From NCBI RefSeq assembly GCF_030209435.1, contig NZ_JARVRX010000001.1, positions 434,001-498,000 on the forward strand: a stretch of 64,000 bases of DNA. The letters run 5' to 3'. A program made the position numbers and the translations under genes. Below the pieces are notes generated by a model. It was not told the DNA's origin, did not search any database, and saw nothing but the letters and a program-made list of their open reading frames with translations. Positions 54,235-62,794 of this stretch are shown here, in pieces (the stretch's first letter is position 1; every line of letters starts with the position of its first letter). The stretch is from Mycolicibacterium sp. lyk4-40-TYG-92 (GTDB taxonomy: Bacteria; Actinomycetota; Actinomycetes; Mycobacteriales; Mycobacteriaceae).

Positions 54235-54633
54235 ATGATCGACCACTTCGGCATCAACTGCAGTGACTGGGCCAAGTCCCAGCAGTTCTACGACGCTGTG
54301 CTCGGCGTGCTCGGGTTCAGCCGGCAGATGGATTTCGGGATCGCCATCGGCTACGGCAGCAACGGCAGGCCTGAGTTCTGGATTGCCGACGCAAGTGCTG
54401 GAGAGGCATCCGGGCCGAACCGCGAGGTGCACATCGCCTTCCACGCTGCTGACGCTGCGACGGTGACCGCATTCCACGATGCCGCGGTCGCGCTCGGCGC
54501 CGAGTCCTTGCACGCGCCGCGGCTGTGGCCCGAATACCACCCCGAGTACTTCGGCGCATTCGTTCGTGACCCCGACGGCAACAACGTGGAAGCGGTGTTC
54601 CACGGCTCGGCCAGCGACCGTCAAGTCGGGTAG
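54235..54633 (+). CDS. VOC (glyoxalase/dioxygenase-fold) family protein
   Basis: A 132-residue vicinal oxygen chelate protein. The fold is shown by MIDHFGINCSDWAKSQQFYD, the strand NREVHIAFHAADAATVTAFH, and the ending DPDGNNVEAVFH (Glu metal ligand candidate). Ligand positions likely include His4, His in HIAF and the terminal Glu. Substrate unknown; the class includes glyoxalases, dioxygenases and antibiotic-binding proteins. It is followed 10 bp later by the DinB gene. Confidence 0.86.
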   Translation: MIDHFGINCSDWAKSQQFYDAVLGVLGFSRQMDFGIAIGYGSNGRPEFWIADASAGEASGPNREVHIAFHAADAATVTAFHDAAVALGAESLHAPRLWPEYHPEYFGAFVRDPDGNNVEAVFHGSASDRQVG

Positions 54634-54643
54634 CGTCGGCGCC

Positions 54644-55177
54644 ATGTCTGACACCGCTGCAGCGCGAGAATTGTTGCGCGACTCATTCACTCGGCTCATC
54701 GAGCACGTCGACGAGGTGGCCGACGGTCTGACCGAAGAGGTGTCGTGCTGGCGGCCGACGCCGGAGGCCAACAGCATTGCATGGCTACTGTGGCACAGCG
54801 CCCGGTGCCAGGACATGCAGCTGTGCGATGTCGCGGGCATCGAGCAGGTGTGGACGAGCGAAGGTTGGGAGCAGCGGTTCGCGCTCGACCTGCCGCACAG
54901 TGACGCGCCCGGCTACGACATCGGGTACGGGCACACCCCCGAGGACGTCGGCAAGGTGCGGCCGCCGGTCGAGCTGCTGGTCGGCTACTACCGCGCGGTG
55001 CACAAGGTCACGCTCGAATATGTCGCGAGCGTGACTCCCGAGGACCTCGAGCGGATCGTCGACCGACGCTGGGATCCCCCGGTCACCGCGAGTGCGCGAC
55101 TGGTGAGCATCGTCGACGACTGTGCGCAGCACCTGGGACAGGCCGCGTATGTGCAGGGCATCGCCGCGCACAGATGA
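54644..55177 (+). CDS. DinB-family (DUF664) putative metal-dependent enzyme
   Basis: A 177-residue four-helix-bundle protein. Candidate metal-binding His residues lie in AWLLWHSARCQDMQL and DDCAQHLGQAAYVQG. The DinB superfamily includes mycothiol-dependent transferases and isomerases as well as unknowns; the exact role here is not evident. ATG 54644 is supported by its good distance after the VOC stop. The gene's stop overlaps the start of PAP2 (ATGA), so all three small genes may share an mRNA. Confidence 0.84.
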   Translation: MSDTAAARELLRDSFTRLIEHVDEVADGLTEEVSCWRPTPEANSIAWLLWHSARCQDMQLCDVAGIEQVWTSEGWEQRFALDLPHSDAPGYDIGYGHTPEDVGKVRPPVELLVGYYRAVHKVTLEYVASVTPEDLERIVDRRWDPPVTASARLVSIVDDCAQHLGQAAYVQGIAAHR

Positions 55178-55740
55178 CGGCTGAGACATTCGTCCGCTGG
55201 TGGCCGCCGGTCGGGCTGGGCCTGATGGCCCTGTTGGGCTGGGGCGTCGGCAAGGCCTCGACGCCCGTCGACGATGTCTTCCAGGACGCAGGTCGGGCCG
55301 GCCGGCCGTATACGGGCTGGCTGCTGTTCTTCACCGACCCGCGCGTGCTGATGGCGATGCTGGTGATCGCAGTGGGAATCGCGTTGTGGCACAGGCGCTG
55401 GCGCCTCGCCGCGGTCATCGCGCTGACGCCCCAGTTGGCGGTGTTCATCGAGCGCGGGCTGAAGGAACTGTTCGGTCGGCACAAGGGCGGGGCGCTGGCC
55501 TATCCGAGTGGACACACCGTGCTGATGGTGACGGTGCTGGGCGTGATCGTCGTGGCGGCCGGGGCCGTGCTGTGGTCACGCGTGCTGGCCGGCGTCTTCG
55601 TTCCGCTGGGCATGCTCGGCCAGGCCTTCACGTACCACTACTTCACAGACACCATCGGCGCCCTGCTGTTCGGGTCCAGTCTGGTGTGCCTGGCGGCCCG
55701 GCTGCTCGCGGTGCCGGCGCGGCGAGAAGCGGCGGTCTGA
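55174..55740 (+). CDS. PAP2-family membrane phosphatase
   Basis: A 188-residue polytopic membrane protein with the PAP2 motifs LKELFGRHKGG, YPSGHTVLM and YHYFTDTIGA. It probably dephosphorylates a lipid phosphate (phosphatidate, undecaprenyl diphosphate or a related polyprenyl phosphate) with its active site facing outside. Five or so helices are visible. Its start overlaps the DinB stop, implying coupling; the enzymes have no obvious shared pathway. Confidence 0.87.
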   Translation: MTAETFVRWWPPVGLGLMALLGWGVGKASTPVDDVFQDAGRAGRPYTGWLLFFTDPRVLMAMLVIAVGIALWHRRWRLAAVIALTPQLAVFIERGLKELFGRHKGGALAYPSGHTVLMVTVLGVIVVAAGAVLWSRVLAGVFVPLGMLGQAFTYHYFTDTIGALLFGSSLVCLAARLLAVPARREAAV

Positions 55741-55829
55741 TTCGCCAGCGCCGGGTCCCGGGCGAGCCATTTTTGACACGCGTCAAGCCAGGTGCGACCC
55801 GCGTCACACCTGGTCGTTACGATGGCGGT

Positions 55830-57347
55830 ATGACCGCTACGTCTGATGTCCGATCGCCCGGCTCCGGCACCATTTTCGACCCCGCCACGGGTGCCATCGC
55901 AGGGACCGTGAGCTGGACGGACCCGGCCGATGTGCCGCGCATCGCCGCCGGCCTGCGCGCGGCGCAGCGTGAGTGGGAGGCCCGGGGGCCCCAGGGCCGG
56001 GCGAAGGTGCTGGCTCGCTTTGCGGTATGGCTCAACGATCACCGCGACGAGGTCGAGGCCCTGCTGATCCGCGAGACCGGCAAGTCGATGGTCGACGCCA
56101 AGGTCGAAATCCCGCTGGCCATCCTGATCATCTCTTACGTGGTCAAGACCATGGAGAAGGCGCTGGCGCCCGAAACCCGGCCGGCCCCCTTGCCGATGCT
56201 GTCGGTCAAGAAGATCACCGTGCACTACCGCCCGCGCTCGGTGGTCGGCATCATCGCGCCGTGGAACTACCCGGTGGCCAACGCGTTGATGGACGCCATC
56301 GGGGCGCTCGCCGCCGGGTGCGCGGTGCTGCTCAAGCCGTCCGAGCGCACCCCGCTGACCGCCGAACTGCTGCTGCGCGGCTGGACCGACTCCGGGGCGC
56401 CCGAGGTGTTGGCCCTCGCCCAGGGTGCCCGCGAGGTGTCCGAGGCCGTCATCGACAACTCCGACTTCATCCAGTTCACCGGTTCGACGGCCACCGGCCG
56501 CAAGGTCATGGAGCGCGCGGCGCGCCGCCTCACCCCGGTCAGCCTCGAACTCGGCGGCAAGGACCCGATGATCGTCCTCGAGGACGCTGACGTGGAGCTC
56601 GCCGCCAACGCCGCGGTCTGGGGCGCGATGTTCAACGCCGGGCAGACCTGCGTGTCCGTCGAGCGCGTCTACGTGCTGGAACCGGCCTACGACGCGTTCG
56701 TCGAAGCCGTCGTCAAAGCGGTGCAGAACCTCAAGGTGGGCGCCGGCGAGGGCTATCACCTGGGCGCCCAGATCGACGCCGGCCAGGTGGACATCACCGA
56801 GCGGCACGTCAACGAGGCCGTGGCGGCCGGTGCCCGCGCCCTGACCGGCGGCAAACGCCCCGACGGCCCGGGCAGCTTCTACCCGCCGACGGTGCTCGTC
56901 GACGTCGACCATTCGATGGCCTGCATGACCGAGGAGACGTTCGGCCCGACCTTGCCGATCATGAAGGTCGCCACCGTCGGCGAGGCGGTCCGACTGGCGA
57001 ACGACAGCCCGTACGGTCTGAGCGCGACCGTGTTCTCGGGCGATGTGCAGCGGGCCAAAGATGTGGCGCTGCAGCTCGACTGCGGTGCGGTGAACATCAA
57101 CGACGTGCTGGCCAACCTGATGTGCACGACCGCCCCGATGGGTGGCTGGAAGACCTCGGGCATCGGCGCCCGGTTCGGCGGAGCCGACGGCATCCGCAAG
57201 TTCTGTCGCCAGGAGACGGTCGTCGAGCCGCGCACGAGCAAGGGCGCGGGCGGCAACTACTACCACAACTCCATGAAGGCCCTGGCCCGCATGAACAGGG
57301 TCCTGACCAAGGTGTCGTTGATCCGGCCCAAGCGCACCGCCAAGTAG
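55830..57347 (+). CDS. NAD(P)-dependent aldehyde dehydrogenase
   Basis: A 505-residue aldehyde dehydrogenase superfamily member. IIAPWNYP and FTGSTATGRKV (nucleotide site), LELGGKDP (catalytic Glu) and FNAGQTCVSVERV (catalytic Cys) are all present. It most resembles succinate-semialdehyde dehydrogenase-like and long-chain types; a C-terminal basic tail (ALARMNRVLTKVSLIRPKR) could associate with membrane. ATG 55830 gives MTATSDVRSP; an upstream frame spans the PAP2 gene and is not coding. Substrate is not certain. Confidence 0.9.
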   Translation: MTATSDVRSPGSGTIFDPATGAIAGTVSWTDPADVPRIAAGLRAAQREWEARGPQGRAKVLARFAVWLNDHRDEVEALLIRETGKSMVDAKVEIPLAILIISYVVKTMEKALAPETRPAPLPMLSVKKITVHYRPRSVVGIIAPWNYPVANALMDAIGALAAGCAVLLKPSERTPLTAELLLRGWTDSGAPEVLALAQGAREVSEAVIDNSDFIQFTGSTATGRKVMERAARRLTPVSLELGGKDPMIVLEDADVELAANAAVWGAMFNAGQTCVSVERVYVLEPAYDAFVEAVVKAVQNLKVGAGEGYHLGAQIDAGQVDITERHVNEAVAAGARALTGGKRPDGPGSFYPPTVLVDVDHSMACMTEETFGPTLPIMKVATVGEAVRLANDSPYGLSATVFSGDVQRAKDVALQLDCGAVNINDVLANLMCTTAPMGGWKTSGIGARFGGADGIRKFCRQETVVEPRTSKGAGGNYYHNSMKALARMNRVLTKVSLIRPKRTAK

Positions 57348-57405
57348 CACCTGTTGTTCACCGGCGCGTCACCGGCAGGTTCGGCCTGCCAGCTATTTTC
57401 GGCCA

Positions 57406-58272
57406 GTGACCCTCGACAGTGCTGCCGTTAATGGCTACGCCGTTCGCGACGATGATGACGACGACCCCGAGCTGGTGCTGCTGCCCAGTGGAGAGGTGGT
57501 CGACACCTGGCGCGAGGGTTATCCGTACGACGAGCGGATGAGCCGGCACGACTACGAAGAGCAGAAGCGCCTGCTGCAGATCGAGCTGCTGAAGCTCCAG
57601 AAATGGAGCCAGGCCAACGGGCTGCGGCACGTCATCGTCTTCGAGGGCCGCGACGCCGCCGGCAAGGGCGGCACCATCAAGCGGTTCATGGAGCACCTCA
57701 ACCCGCGCGGGGCCCGCGTCGTCGCGCTGGAGAAGCCGACCGAGAGGGAACGTACCCAGTGGTACTTCCAGCGGTACGTCACGCATCTTCCGGCCGCCGG
57801 CGAGATCGTGCTGTTCGACCGCTCCTGGTACAACCGGGCCGGCGTCGAACGTGTGATGGGCTACTGCACGCCCAAGCAGCACGCTGAATTCGTCCGCCAG
57901 GCACCGCTTTTCGAGCAGATGCTGACCAACGACGGCATCAGCCTCACCAAGCTGTGGTTCTCCGTGACCCAGGCCGAGCAGCGCACCCGCTTCACCATCC
58001 GCCAGGTCGACCCGGTGCGGCAGTGGAAACTCTCGCCGACGGATCTCGCCTCGCTGGACAAGTGGGACGCCTACACCGCGGCCAAGGAAGAGATGTTCGC
58101 GTGGACGGACACCGAGGTCGCGCCGTGGACTGTGGTCAAGAGCAACGACAAGAAGCGCGCCCGGATCAACGCGATGCGTCATGTTCTCGGTAAATTCGAC
58201 TACGACAACAAGGACCATGAGGTGGTCGGACACGCCGATCCGCTGATCGTGGGACGGGCGCTGTCCGACTGA
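57406..58272 (+). CDS. ppk2: Polyphosphate kinase 2
   Basis: Uses polyphosphate to phosphorylate nucleoside diphosphates (mostly GDP in the mycobacterial enzyme). The 288-residue protein has EGRDAAGKGGTIKRF (Walker A), LFDRSWYNRAGVE (Walker B) and the PPK2 lid ERERTQWYFQRYV. Length and motifs match M. tuberculosis PPK2. The start is GTG at 57406. It supports the nucleotide pool and polyphosphate turnover in the cytoplasm. Confidence 0.94.
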   Translation: MTLDSAAVNGYAVRDDDDDDPELVLLPSGEVVDTWREGYPYDERMSRHDYEEQKRLLQIELLKLQKWSQANGLRHVIVFEGRDAAGKGGTIKRFMEHLNPRGARVVALEKPTERERTQWYFQRYVTHLPAAGEIVLFDRSWYNRAGVERVMGYCTPKQHAEFVRQAPLFEQMLTNDGISLTKLWFSVTQAEQRTRFTIRQVDPVRQWKLSPTDLASLDKWDAYTAAKEEMFAWTDTEVAPWTVVKSNDKKRARINAMRHVLGKFDYDNKDHEVVGHADPLIVGRALSD

Positions 58273-58299
58273 GCGGCGCCCACCAACGTAGGAGGGCGC

Positions 58300-59181
58300 T
58301 TGCGATTCGTCGCGACACTGCTGTTGTGGCTGGTCACCACCGTCGCTGTGGCGGTGGCTGTGCCGGTCTGCTGGGCGCAGCACACACTCGTCGACCGGGG
58401 TGGTTACGTCGCCCTGGCCACCACGGCAGCCAAGAACCATGAGCTGCAGAAGGCCACGGCCAGCGAGCTGGGCATCCAGGTCAACAGACTGGCCACGAGT
58501 GCGGGATACGACCTGAGCACCAGCACCGTGTCGAACGCCGCCGGCATCTACACGTCCAGCTCGGCGTTCCCGGGCCAGTTCGGCGCCGCGAACGGCTATG
58601 CGCACGACTGGCTGTTCACCGACACCATGGCCCACTCGGACTCGTCCGGCCGCTGGACCATCGACCTGTCGCCGATGCTGTCGGACCGGTCGTTCAAGGC
58701 GACCCTGGCGGCGTTCGGGATCCGGGTCCCGTCGAAGATCGAGGTACCGATCACCGATTCGGCCCAATCGTTGCGGCCGGGCCAGTTCCGCGCCGCGACG
58801 ACATGGGGGCCGTGGGCGCGCGTCGGTATCTGCGTCCTGACGGGCGCGTTCGCCCTGCTGACTCTGGCGGTGACCCGCTCGCGCGGGAAAACCGTTGCCG
58901 CCCTGGGTATCTCGACCATGGTCGTGGGCGCTGCGGGCTGGGCCGGTATCGAGGCGGGTCGGCGCTACATCAACGACGCGCTGAACCGCACCACCGGCAA
59001 CGTGCGGCAAGTGGCCGACGTCATGGTCGACACGGCGATCGCCAACGCCCACCAGTGGCTCAACATCACCCTCGCGATCGGCGGCGGACTGGTCGTGCTG
59101 GGCGTGCTCGTCACGCTGCTCGGCAACCTGGGCCGGCGCGTGGTCCGCAAGCCCAAGCCGGTGGCAGCTCCCACCGCCTGA
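58300..59181 (+). CDS. Membrane protein of unknown function
   Basis: A 293-residue protein. One N-terminal transmembrane helix (LLLWLVTTVAVAVAVPVCWA) and a large outer segment (about 30-165), then three helices toward the C-terminus (VGICVLTGAFALLTLAV, ALGISTMVVGAAGWAGIEA, ITLAIGGGLVVLGVLVTLL). No family is evident. TTG 58300 has AGGAGG 4-9 bases upstream and lies 27 bp after the ppk2 stop, so they may be co-transcribed. It ends at a hairpin. Confidence 0.76.
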   Translation: MRFVATLLLWLVTTVAVAVAVPVCWAQHTLVDRGGYVALATTAAKNHELQKATASELGIQVNRLATSAGYDLSTSTVSNAAGIYTSSSAFPGQFGAANGYAHDWLFTDTMAHSDSSGRWTIDLSPMLSDRSFKATLAAFGIRVPSKIEVPITDSAQSLRPGQFRAATTWGPWARVGICVLTGAFALLTLAVTRSRGKTVAALGISTMVVGAAGWAGIEAGRRYINDALNRTTGNVRQVADVMVDTAIANAHQWLNITLAIGGGLVVLGVLVTLLGNLGRRVVRKPKPVAAPTA

Positions 59182-59183
59182 CA

Positions 59184-59236
59184 GTGATTTGTGCACGAAA
59201 ATCCGCGGTGGGCGCGGAAAATCGTGCACAAATCAC
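59184..59236. terminator. Bidirectional hairpin with a stop codon inside
   Basis: Arms GTGATTTGTGCACGA (59184-59198) and TCGTGCACAAATCAC (59222-59236), 15 bp perfect, with an inner stem TCCGCG/CGCGGA, a GTGGG loop and AAA/AAA mismatch between. The TGA stop of the opposing S9 peptidase (59233-59235) is inside the second arm. No U-tract. Confidence 0.7.
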
Positions 59237-61278
59237 GACCCGACGGTGCGCTCCAGGAACGAATAGACCAGCGCGGCTTTGAACGCAGCCTGCGAATTGT
59301 CCGCGGCCCCACCGTGTCCGCCCTCGATGTTCTCGTAGTAGCTGACGCGGTGGCCGGCGGCCTCGAGGGCCGCCGTCATCTTGCGCGCGTGGCCGGGGTG
59401 CACCCGGTCGTCGCGCGTCGACGTGGTCATCAGCAGCGCCGGGTATTTCCGGTCGGTCGAAATGTTCTGGTACGGCGAGTACTTCGAGATGAACTCCCAG
59501 TCATCGGGGTTGTCGGGGTCGCCGTACTCGGCCACCCATGACGCCCCGGCGAGCAGCAGGTGGTAGCGCTTCATGTCGAGCAGCGGCACGCTGCACACGA
59601 GGGCGCCGAACAACTCCGGATACCGCGTGAGCATGACGCCCATGAGCAGCCCGCCGTTGCTGCCGCCCTCGGCCGCGAGTTGTTCGACGGTGGTGATGCC
59701 GCGGCGCACCAGATCGGCTGCGACGGCGGCGAAGTCCTCGTACACCAGGTGACGGCCCTCGCGCATCGCCTGGGTGTGCCAGCGCGGCCCGTACTCGCCG
59801 CCGCCGCGGATGTTGGCCTCGACGTAGGTACCGCCCTGCGTCAGCCACAACCGGCCGAGCACCCCGGCGTAGCCGGGCAGCAGCGATGACTCGAAGCCGC
59901 CGTATCCGCTCAGCAGCGTCTTGCGTGGCTCGGTGACGCCGCGTTGTCCCACAACGAAATACGGCACCCGTGTGCCATCGGCGGACGTCGCGAAATGCTG
60001 CGACACCTCGACCTCGGAGGCGTCGAAGAACGCCGGTGCGCGCTTGATCTCGGTGACCGCGCCACCGGCGTGTCCCCAGAGCAGACGCGACGGGCTGTCG
60101 AATCCGCTTGAGTCCAGGAAGATTTCGTCGCCGTACTCGTCGACGTCGACGATGACCGTGGTGGCGTGCTTCGGCACGCCCGGGATGTCGGTACGTTCCC
60201 ACGTGCCGGGGGTGACGAGCTCGATGTGGCCGATGACGTCGACCAGCGTCTGCAGCAGCAGCCGGTCGCGGGTCCACGCGAAGTTCTGCATGCTGCTGTG
60301 GTCGTCGGGCTCGAAAACCACACTCAGTTCCCGGTTTCCGGCGAGGTAGTCGTCGTAGCGGGCGGCCAGCAGCGTGCCCGCGGCGTACGTCGTCTCGCCG
60401 ACGGTCCATTCGACGCGCGGCCGGATGAGGAGCCATTCCCGGTGAATGGAGATCGCGGCATCGGTGGGCACGTCGATGCGGACCAGGTCGTCGCCGCGGA
60501 CCTCGTAGCGTTCACGGTTGAAGAAGTCGGTGGACTGCGACACCAGTAGCCGCTCGAAACCCGGTGTGCTGTCGTAGCCTGCGCCGACGCTGACGTCGGA
60601 CGCCGCGCCTTCGAAGATCGTCACGGCCTCGGCCAGTGGCTGCCCGCGGTGCCACCGCTTGACGATCCGCGGGTACCCCGACTCGGTCATGGCGCCCGGC
60701 CCGAAATCGGTGCCCACCAACACCGTGTCGGGTGTCTCCCACGAGACGCTGGACTTGGCTTCCGGCAGGTTGAACCCGTCTTCGACGAACTGCCTTGTCT
60801 CCATGTCGAATTCGCGCACGACGGTGGCGTCGGCCCCGCCGCGTGACAGTGCGATCAGCGCGAGGTTCAGCCCGGGCTCGATGACGTCGGCGCCGGCCCA
60901 CACCCAGTTCTCGTCCTCGTCGGCCGCGAGCTTGTCCAGGTCGATCAGCACGTCCCACTCGGGGGCGTCGGTGCGGTAGCTGTCCAGCGTGGTGCGCCGC
61001 CACAGCCCACGCGGGTTCTCCGCGTCGCGCCAGTAGTTGTAGAGGAACTCGCCGCGCCGCCGGACGTACGGGATGCGGGCGTCGGTGTCCATCACCTCGA
61101 GGGCGTCGGCGCGCATCTGCTCGAAGCGCTCGCCGCCGAACTCGGCGATCGTCGGCTCGTTGTGCTCGCGCACCCAGGCGAGGGCGTCGTCACCGGTGAC
61201 GTCCTCGAGCCAGAGGTAGGGGTCTTCGGAGGACTGGGCGAGCGCAGCGACGGGATCAACTGGGGATTCAGAACTCAC
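59233..61278 (-). CDS. Prolyl oligopeptidase-family (S9A) peptidase
   Basis: A 681-residue enzyme. The N-terminal ~430 residues are the seven-blade propeller-type domain; the C-terminal ~250 are an alpha/beta hydrolase with the nucleophile in EGGSNGGLLMG, Asp in TSTRDDRVHPGH and His in NIEGGHGG. It cleaves short peptides after proline in the cytoplasm, or related substrates. It corresponds by position to Rv0457c in M. tuberculosis. GTG 61278 was chosen as start, since an ATG at 61329 would overlap the divergent DUF779 gene. Confidence 0.93.
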   Translation of the reverse strand: MSSESPVDPVAALAQSSEDPYLWLEDVTGDDALAWVREHNEPTIAEFGGERFEQMRADALEVMDTDARIPYVRRRGEFLYNYWRDAENPRGLWRRTTLDSYRTDAPEWDVLIDLDKLAADEDENWVWAGADVIEPGLNLALIALSRGGADATVVREFDMETRQFVEDGFNLPEAKSSVSWETPDTVLVGTDFGPGAMTESGYPRIVKRWHRGQPLAEAVTIFEGAASDVSVGAGYDSTPGFERLLVSQSTDFFNRERYEVRGDDLVRIDVPTDAAISIHREWLLIRPRVEWTVGETTYAAGTLLAARYDDYLAGNRELSVVFEPDDHSSMQNFAWTRDRLLLQTLVDVIGHIELVTPGTWERTDIPGVPKHATTVIVDVDEYGDEIFLDSSGFDSPSRLLWGHAGGAVTEIKRAPAFFDASEVEVSQHFATSADGTRVPYFVVGQRGVTEPRKTLLSGYGGFESSLLPGYAGVLGRLWLTQGGTYVEANIRGGGEYGPRWHTQAMREGRHLVYEDFAAVAADLVRRGITTVEQLAAEGGSNGGLLMGVMLTRYPELFGALVCSVPLLDMKRYHLLLAGASWVAEYGDPDNPDDWEFISKYSPYQNISTDRKYPALLMTTSTRDDRVHPGHARKMTAALEAAGHRVSYYENIEGGHGGAADNSQAAFKAALVYSFLERTVGS

Positions 61279-61313
61279 CTGGTCATTCTTACTCCCCGGC
61301 GTAGGGTGGCCGT

Positions 61314-61802
61314 ATGCCATCTCGGGCACTGATCACCGCCGAGGCCGCCGAGCTGCTGCGCGCGCTGCAGAACCAGCACGGCCCCTTGATGTTTCACCAG
61401 TCGGGCGGCTGCTGTGACGGCTCGTCGCCGATGTGTTACCCCGACGGCGACTTCATCGTCGGGGATCGGGACGTCCTGTTGGCGGTACTCGACGTCGGCC
61501 CCGACGGCGTCCCGGTGTGGATCTCCGGACCGCAGTTCGAGGCCTGGCAGCACACCCAGCTCATCATCGACGTTGTCGCGGGCCGCGGCAGCGGGTTCAG
61601 CCTGGAGGCGCCCGAAGGCAAGCGCTTCCTGTCGCGCGGACGGGTGTTCACCGAAGCGGAGAACGCCGAGCTGGCCGCGCAGCCGCCTGTCACCGGCGCG
61701 CAGTATGCGCAGGGCATCAGGCCGGTGCGGGATGGCACGCTGATCGTCGATCACGCCGAGGAGGCGTGCCCGGTGCCGGCCGCGCGTCAGGGTTTGGCGT
61801 AG
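61314..61802 (+). CDS. DUF779 family protein
   Basis: A 162-residue protein of the DUF779 family: MFHQSGGCCDGSSPMCYP is its conserved Cys-rich motif, followed by VLLAVLDV and GSGFSLEAPEGKRFLSR. Cys residues suggest metal or redox chemistry; no function is proven. In M. tuberculosis its orthologue (Rv0459) follows an aldehyde dehydrogenase gene (Rv0458), which is not present here. Start ATG is 35 bp from the start of the opposing S9 peptidase. Confidence 0.9.
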   Translation: MPSRALITAEAAELLRALQNQHGPLMFHQSGGCCDGSSPMCYPDGDFIVGDRDVLLAVLDVGPDGVPVWISGPQFEAWQHTQLIIDVVAGRGSGFSLEAPEGKRFLSRGRVFTEAENAELAAQPPVTGAQYAQGIRPVRDGTLIVDHAEEACPVPAARQGLA

Positions 61803-61825
61803 GTGACACCTGCCGCCACGACGAG

Positions 61826-62689
61826 CTATTTCTCCAAGGTGAACTGGACGACGTCGGCCTGCTTGTTGCGGAACAGTTCCGCGCACCCGGTCAGGTACCG
61901 CTGGTAGCGGTCGTAGACCTCCCGAGACTGGATTCTGATGGCCTCGTCCCGGTGTGCCGCCAAGTTCTGCGCCCAGATGTCGAGGGTCGTGGCGTAGTGC
62001 GGCTGCAGTGAGTGTTTCCGGCTGACGGTGTATCCGGCGGCGGTCGCGAGTTCCTCCACGACGGGGATGATCGGCAGTCGGCCGCCGGGGAAGATGTCGG
62101 TCAGCAGAAACTTCACGAAGCGGGCGAATTCGAAGGTGAGCGGTATCCCGAGTTCCTTGGCGTCCCGGAAGTCGAAACCACAGATGGTGTGCAGCAGCAT
62201 GACGCCGTCGGGTGGCATGGCCGCGTACGTCCGCCGGAAGAATTCCGGATAGCGGTCCGGGCCGAAGTGCTCGAAGGCGCCGATCGACACGATGCGGTCG
62301 ACCGGCTCGTCGAACTGCTCCCAGCCCTGCAATCGGACCTCGCGGCTGCGGGCGGTGTTCATCCGGTCGAAGGTGCGCTGGACATGGGCCGCCTGGTTCC
62401 TCGACAGCGTCAGGCCGATCACGTCGACGTCGTAGCGTTCGATGGCACGCAGCATCGTCGACCCCCATCCGCAGCCGATGTCCAGCAGCTTCATGCCCGG
62501 GAGGAGGCCGAGCTTGCTGAGCGCCAGGTCGATCTTCGCCAGCTGTGCTTCCTGCAGTGTCATGTCGTCGCGCACGAAGTAGGCGCAGCTGTAGGTCTGG
62601 GTCGGATCGAGGAACAGCCGGAAGAACTCGTCAGACAGGTCGTAGTGCGCCTGCACATCGCTGAAGTGCGGCATCAGGGAATTGGACAT
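61826..62689 (-). CDS. Cyclopropane-fatty-acyl synthase/mycolic acid methyltransferase-family protein
   Basis: A 287-residue SAM-dependent enzyme of the CmaA/MmaA/UmaA group. SAM-binding LLDIGCGWGSTMLR (about 69-82), LTLSRNQAAHVQ, the cap region (VRLQGWEQFDEPVDRI) and EHFGPDRYPEFFRR are visible; the ending QADVVQFTLEK is typical. It modifies mycolic acids or other acyl chains. The start MSNSLMPHFSDVQAHYDLSDEFF fits the family. It is convergent with the DUF779 gene, with 23 bp between, and divergent from lpdC. Confidence 0.92.
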   Translation of the reverse strand: MSNSLMPHFSDVQAHYDLSDEFFRLFLDPTQTYSCAYFVRDDMTLQEAQLAKIDLALSKLGLLPGMKLLDIGCGWGSTMLRAIERYDVDVIGLTLSRNQAAHVQRTFDRMNTARSREVRLQGWEQFDEPVDRIVSIGAFEHFGPDRYPEFFRRTYAAMPPDGVMLLHTICGFDFRDAKELGIPLTFEFARFVKFLLTDIFPGGRLPIIPVVEELATAAGYTVSRKHSLQPHYATTLDIWAQNLAAHRDEAIRIQSREVYDRYQRYLTGCAELFRNKQADVVQFTLEK

Positions 62690-62794
62690 GGGGCATCGAC
62701 CCTTTCTGACGACGGGTCCCCGCCGGATACCCAGTTTCGCGAAGTTGAATCGGTCTCCCGACCCTCCCCGTCGCCGCGCCTATAAGGTGTGCAT

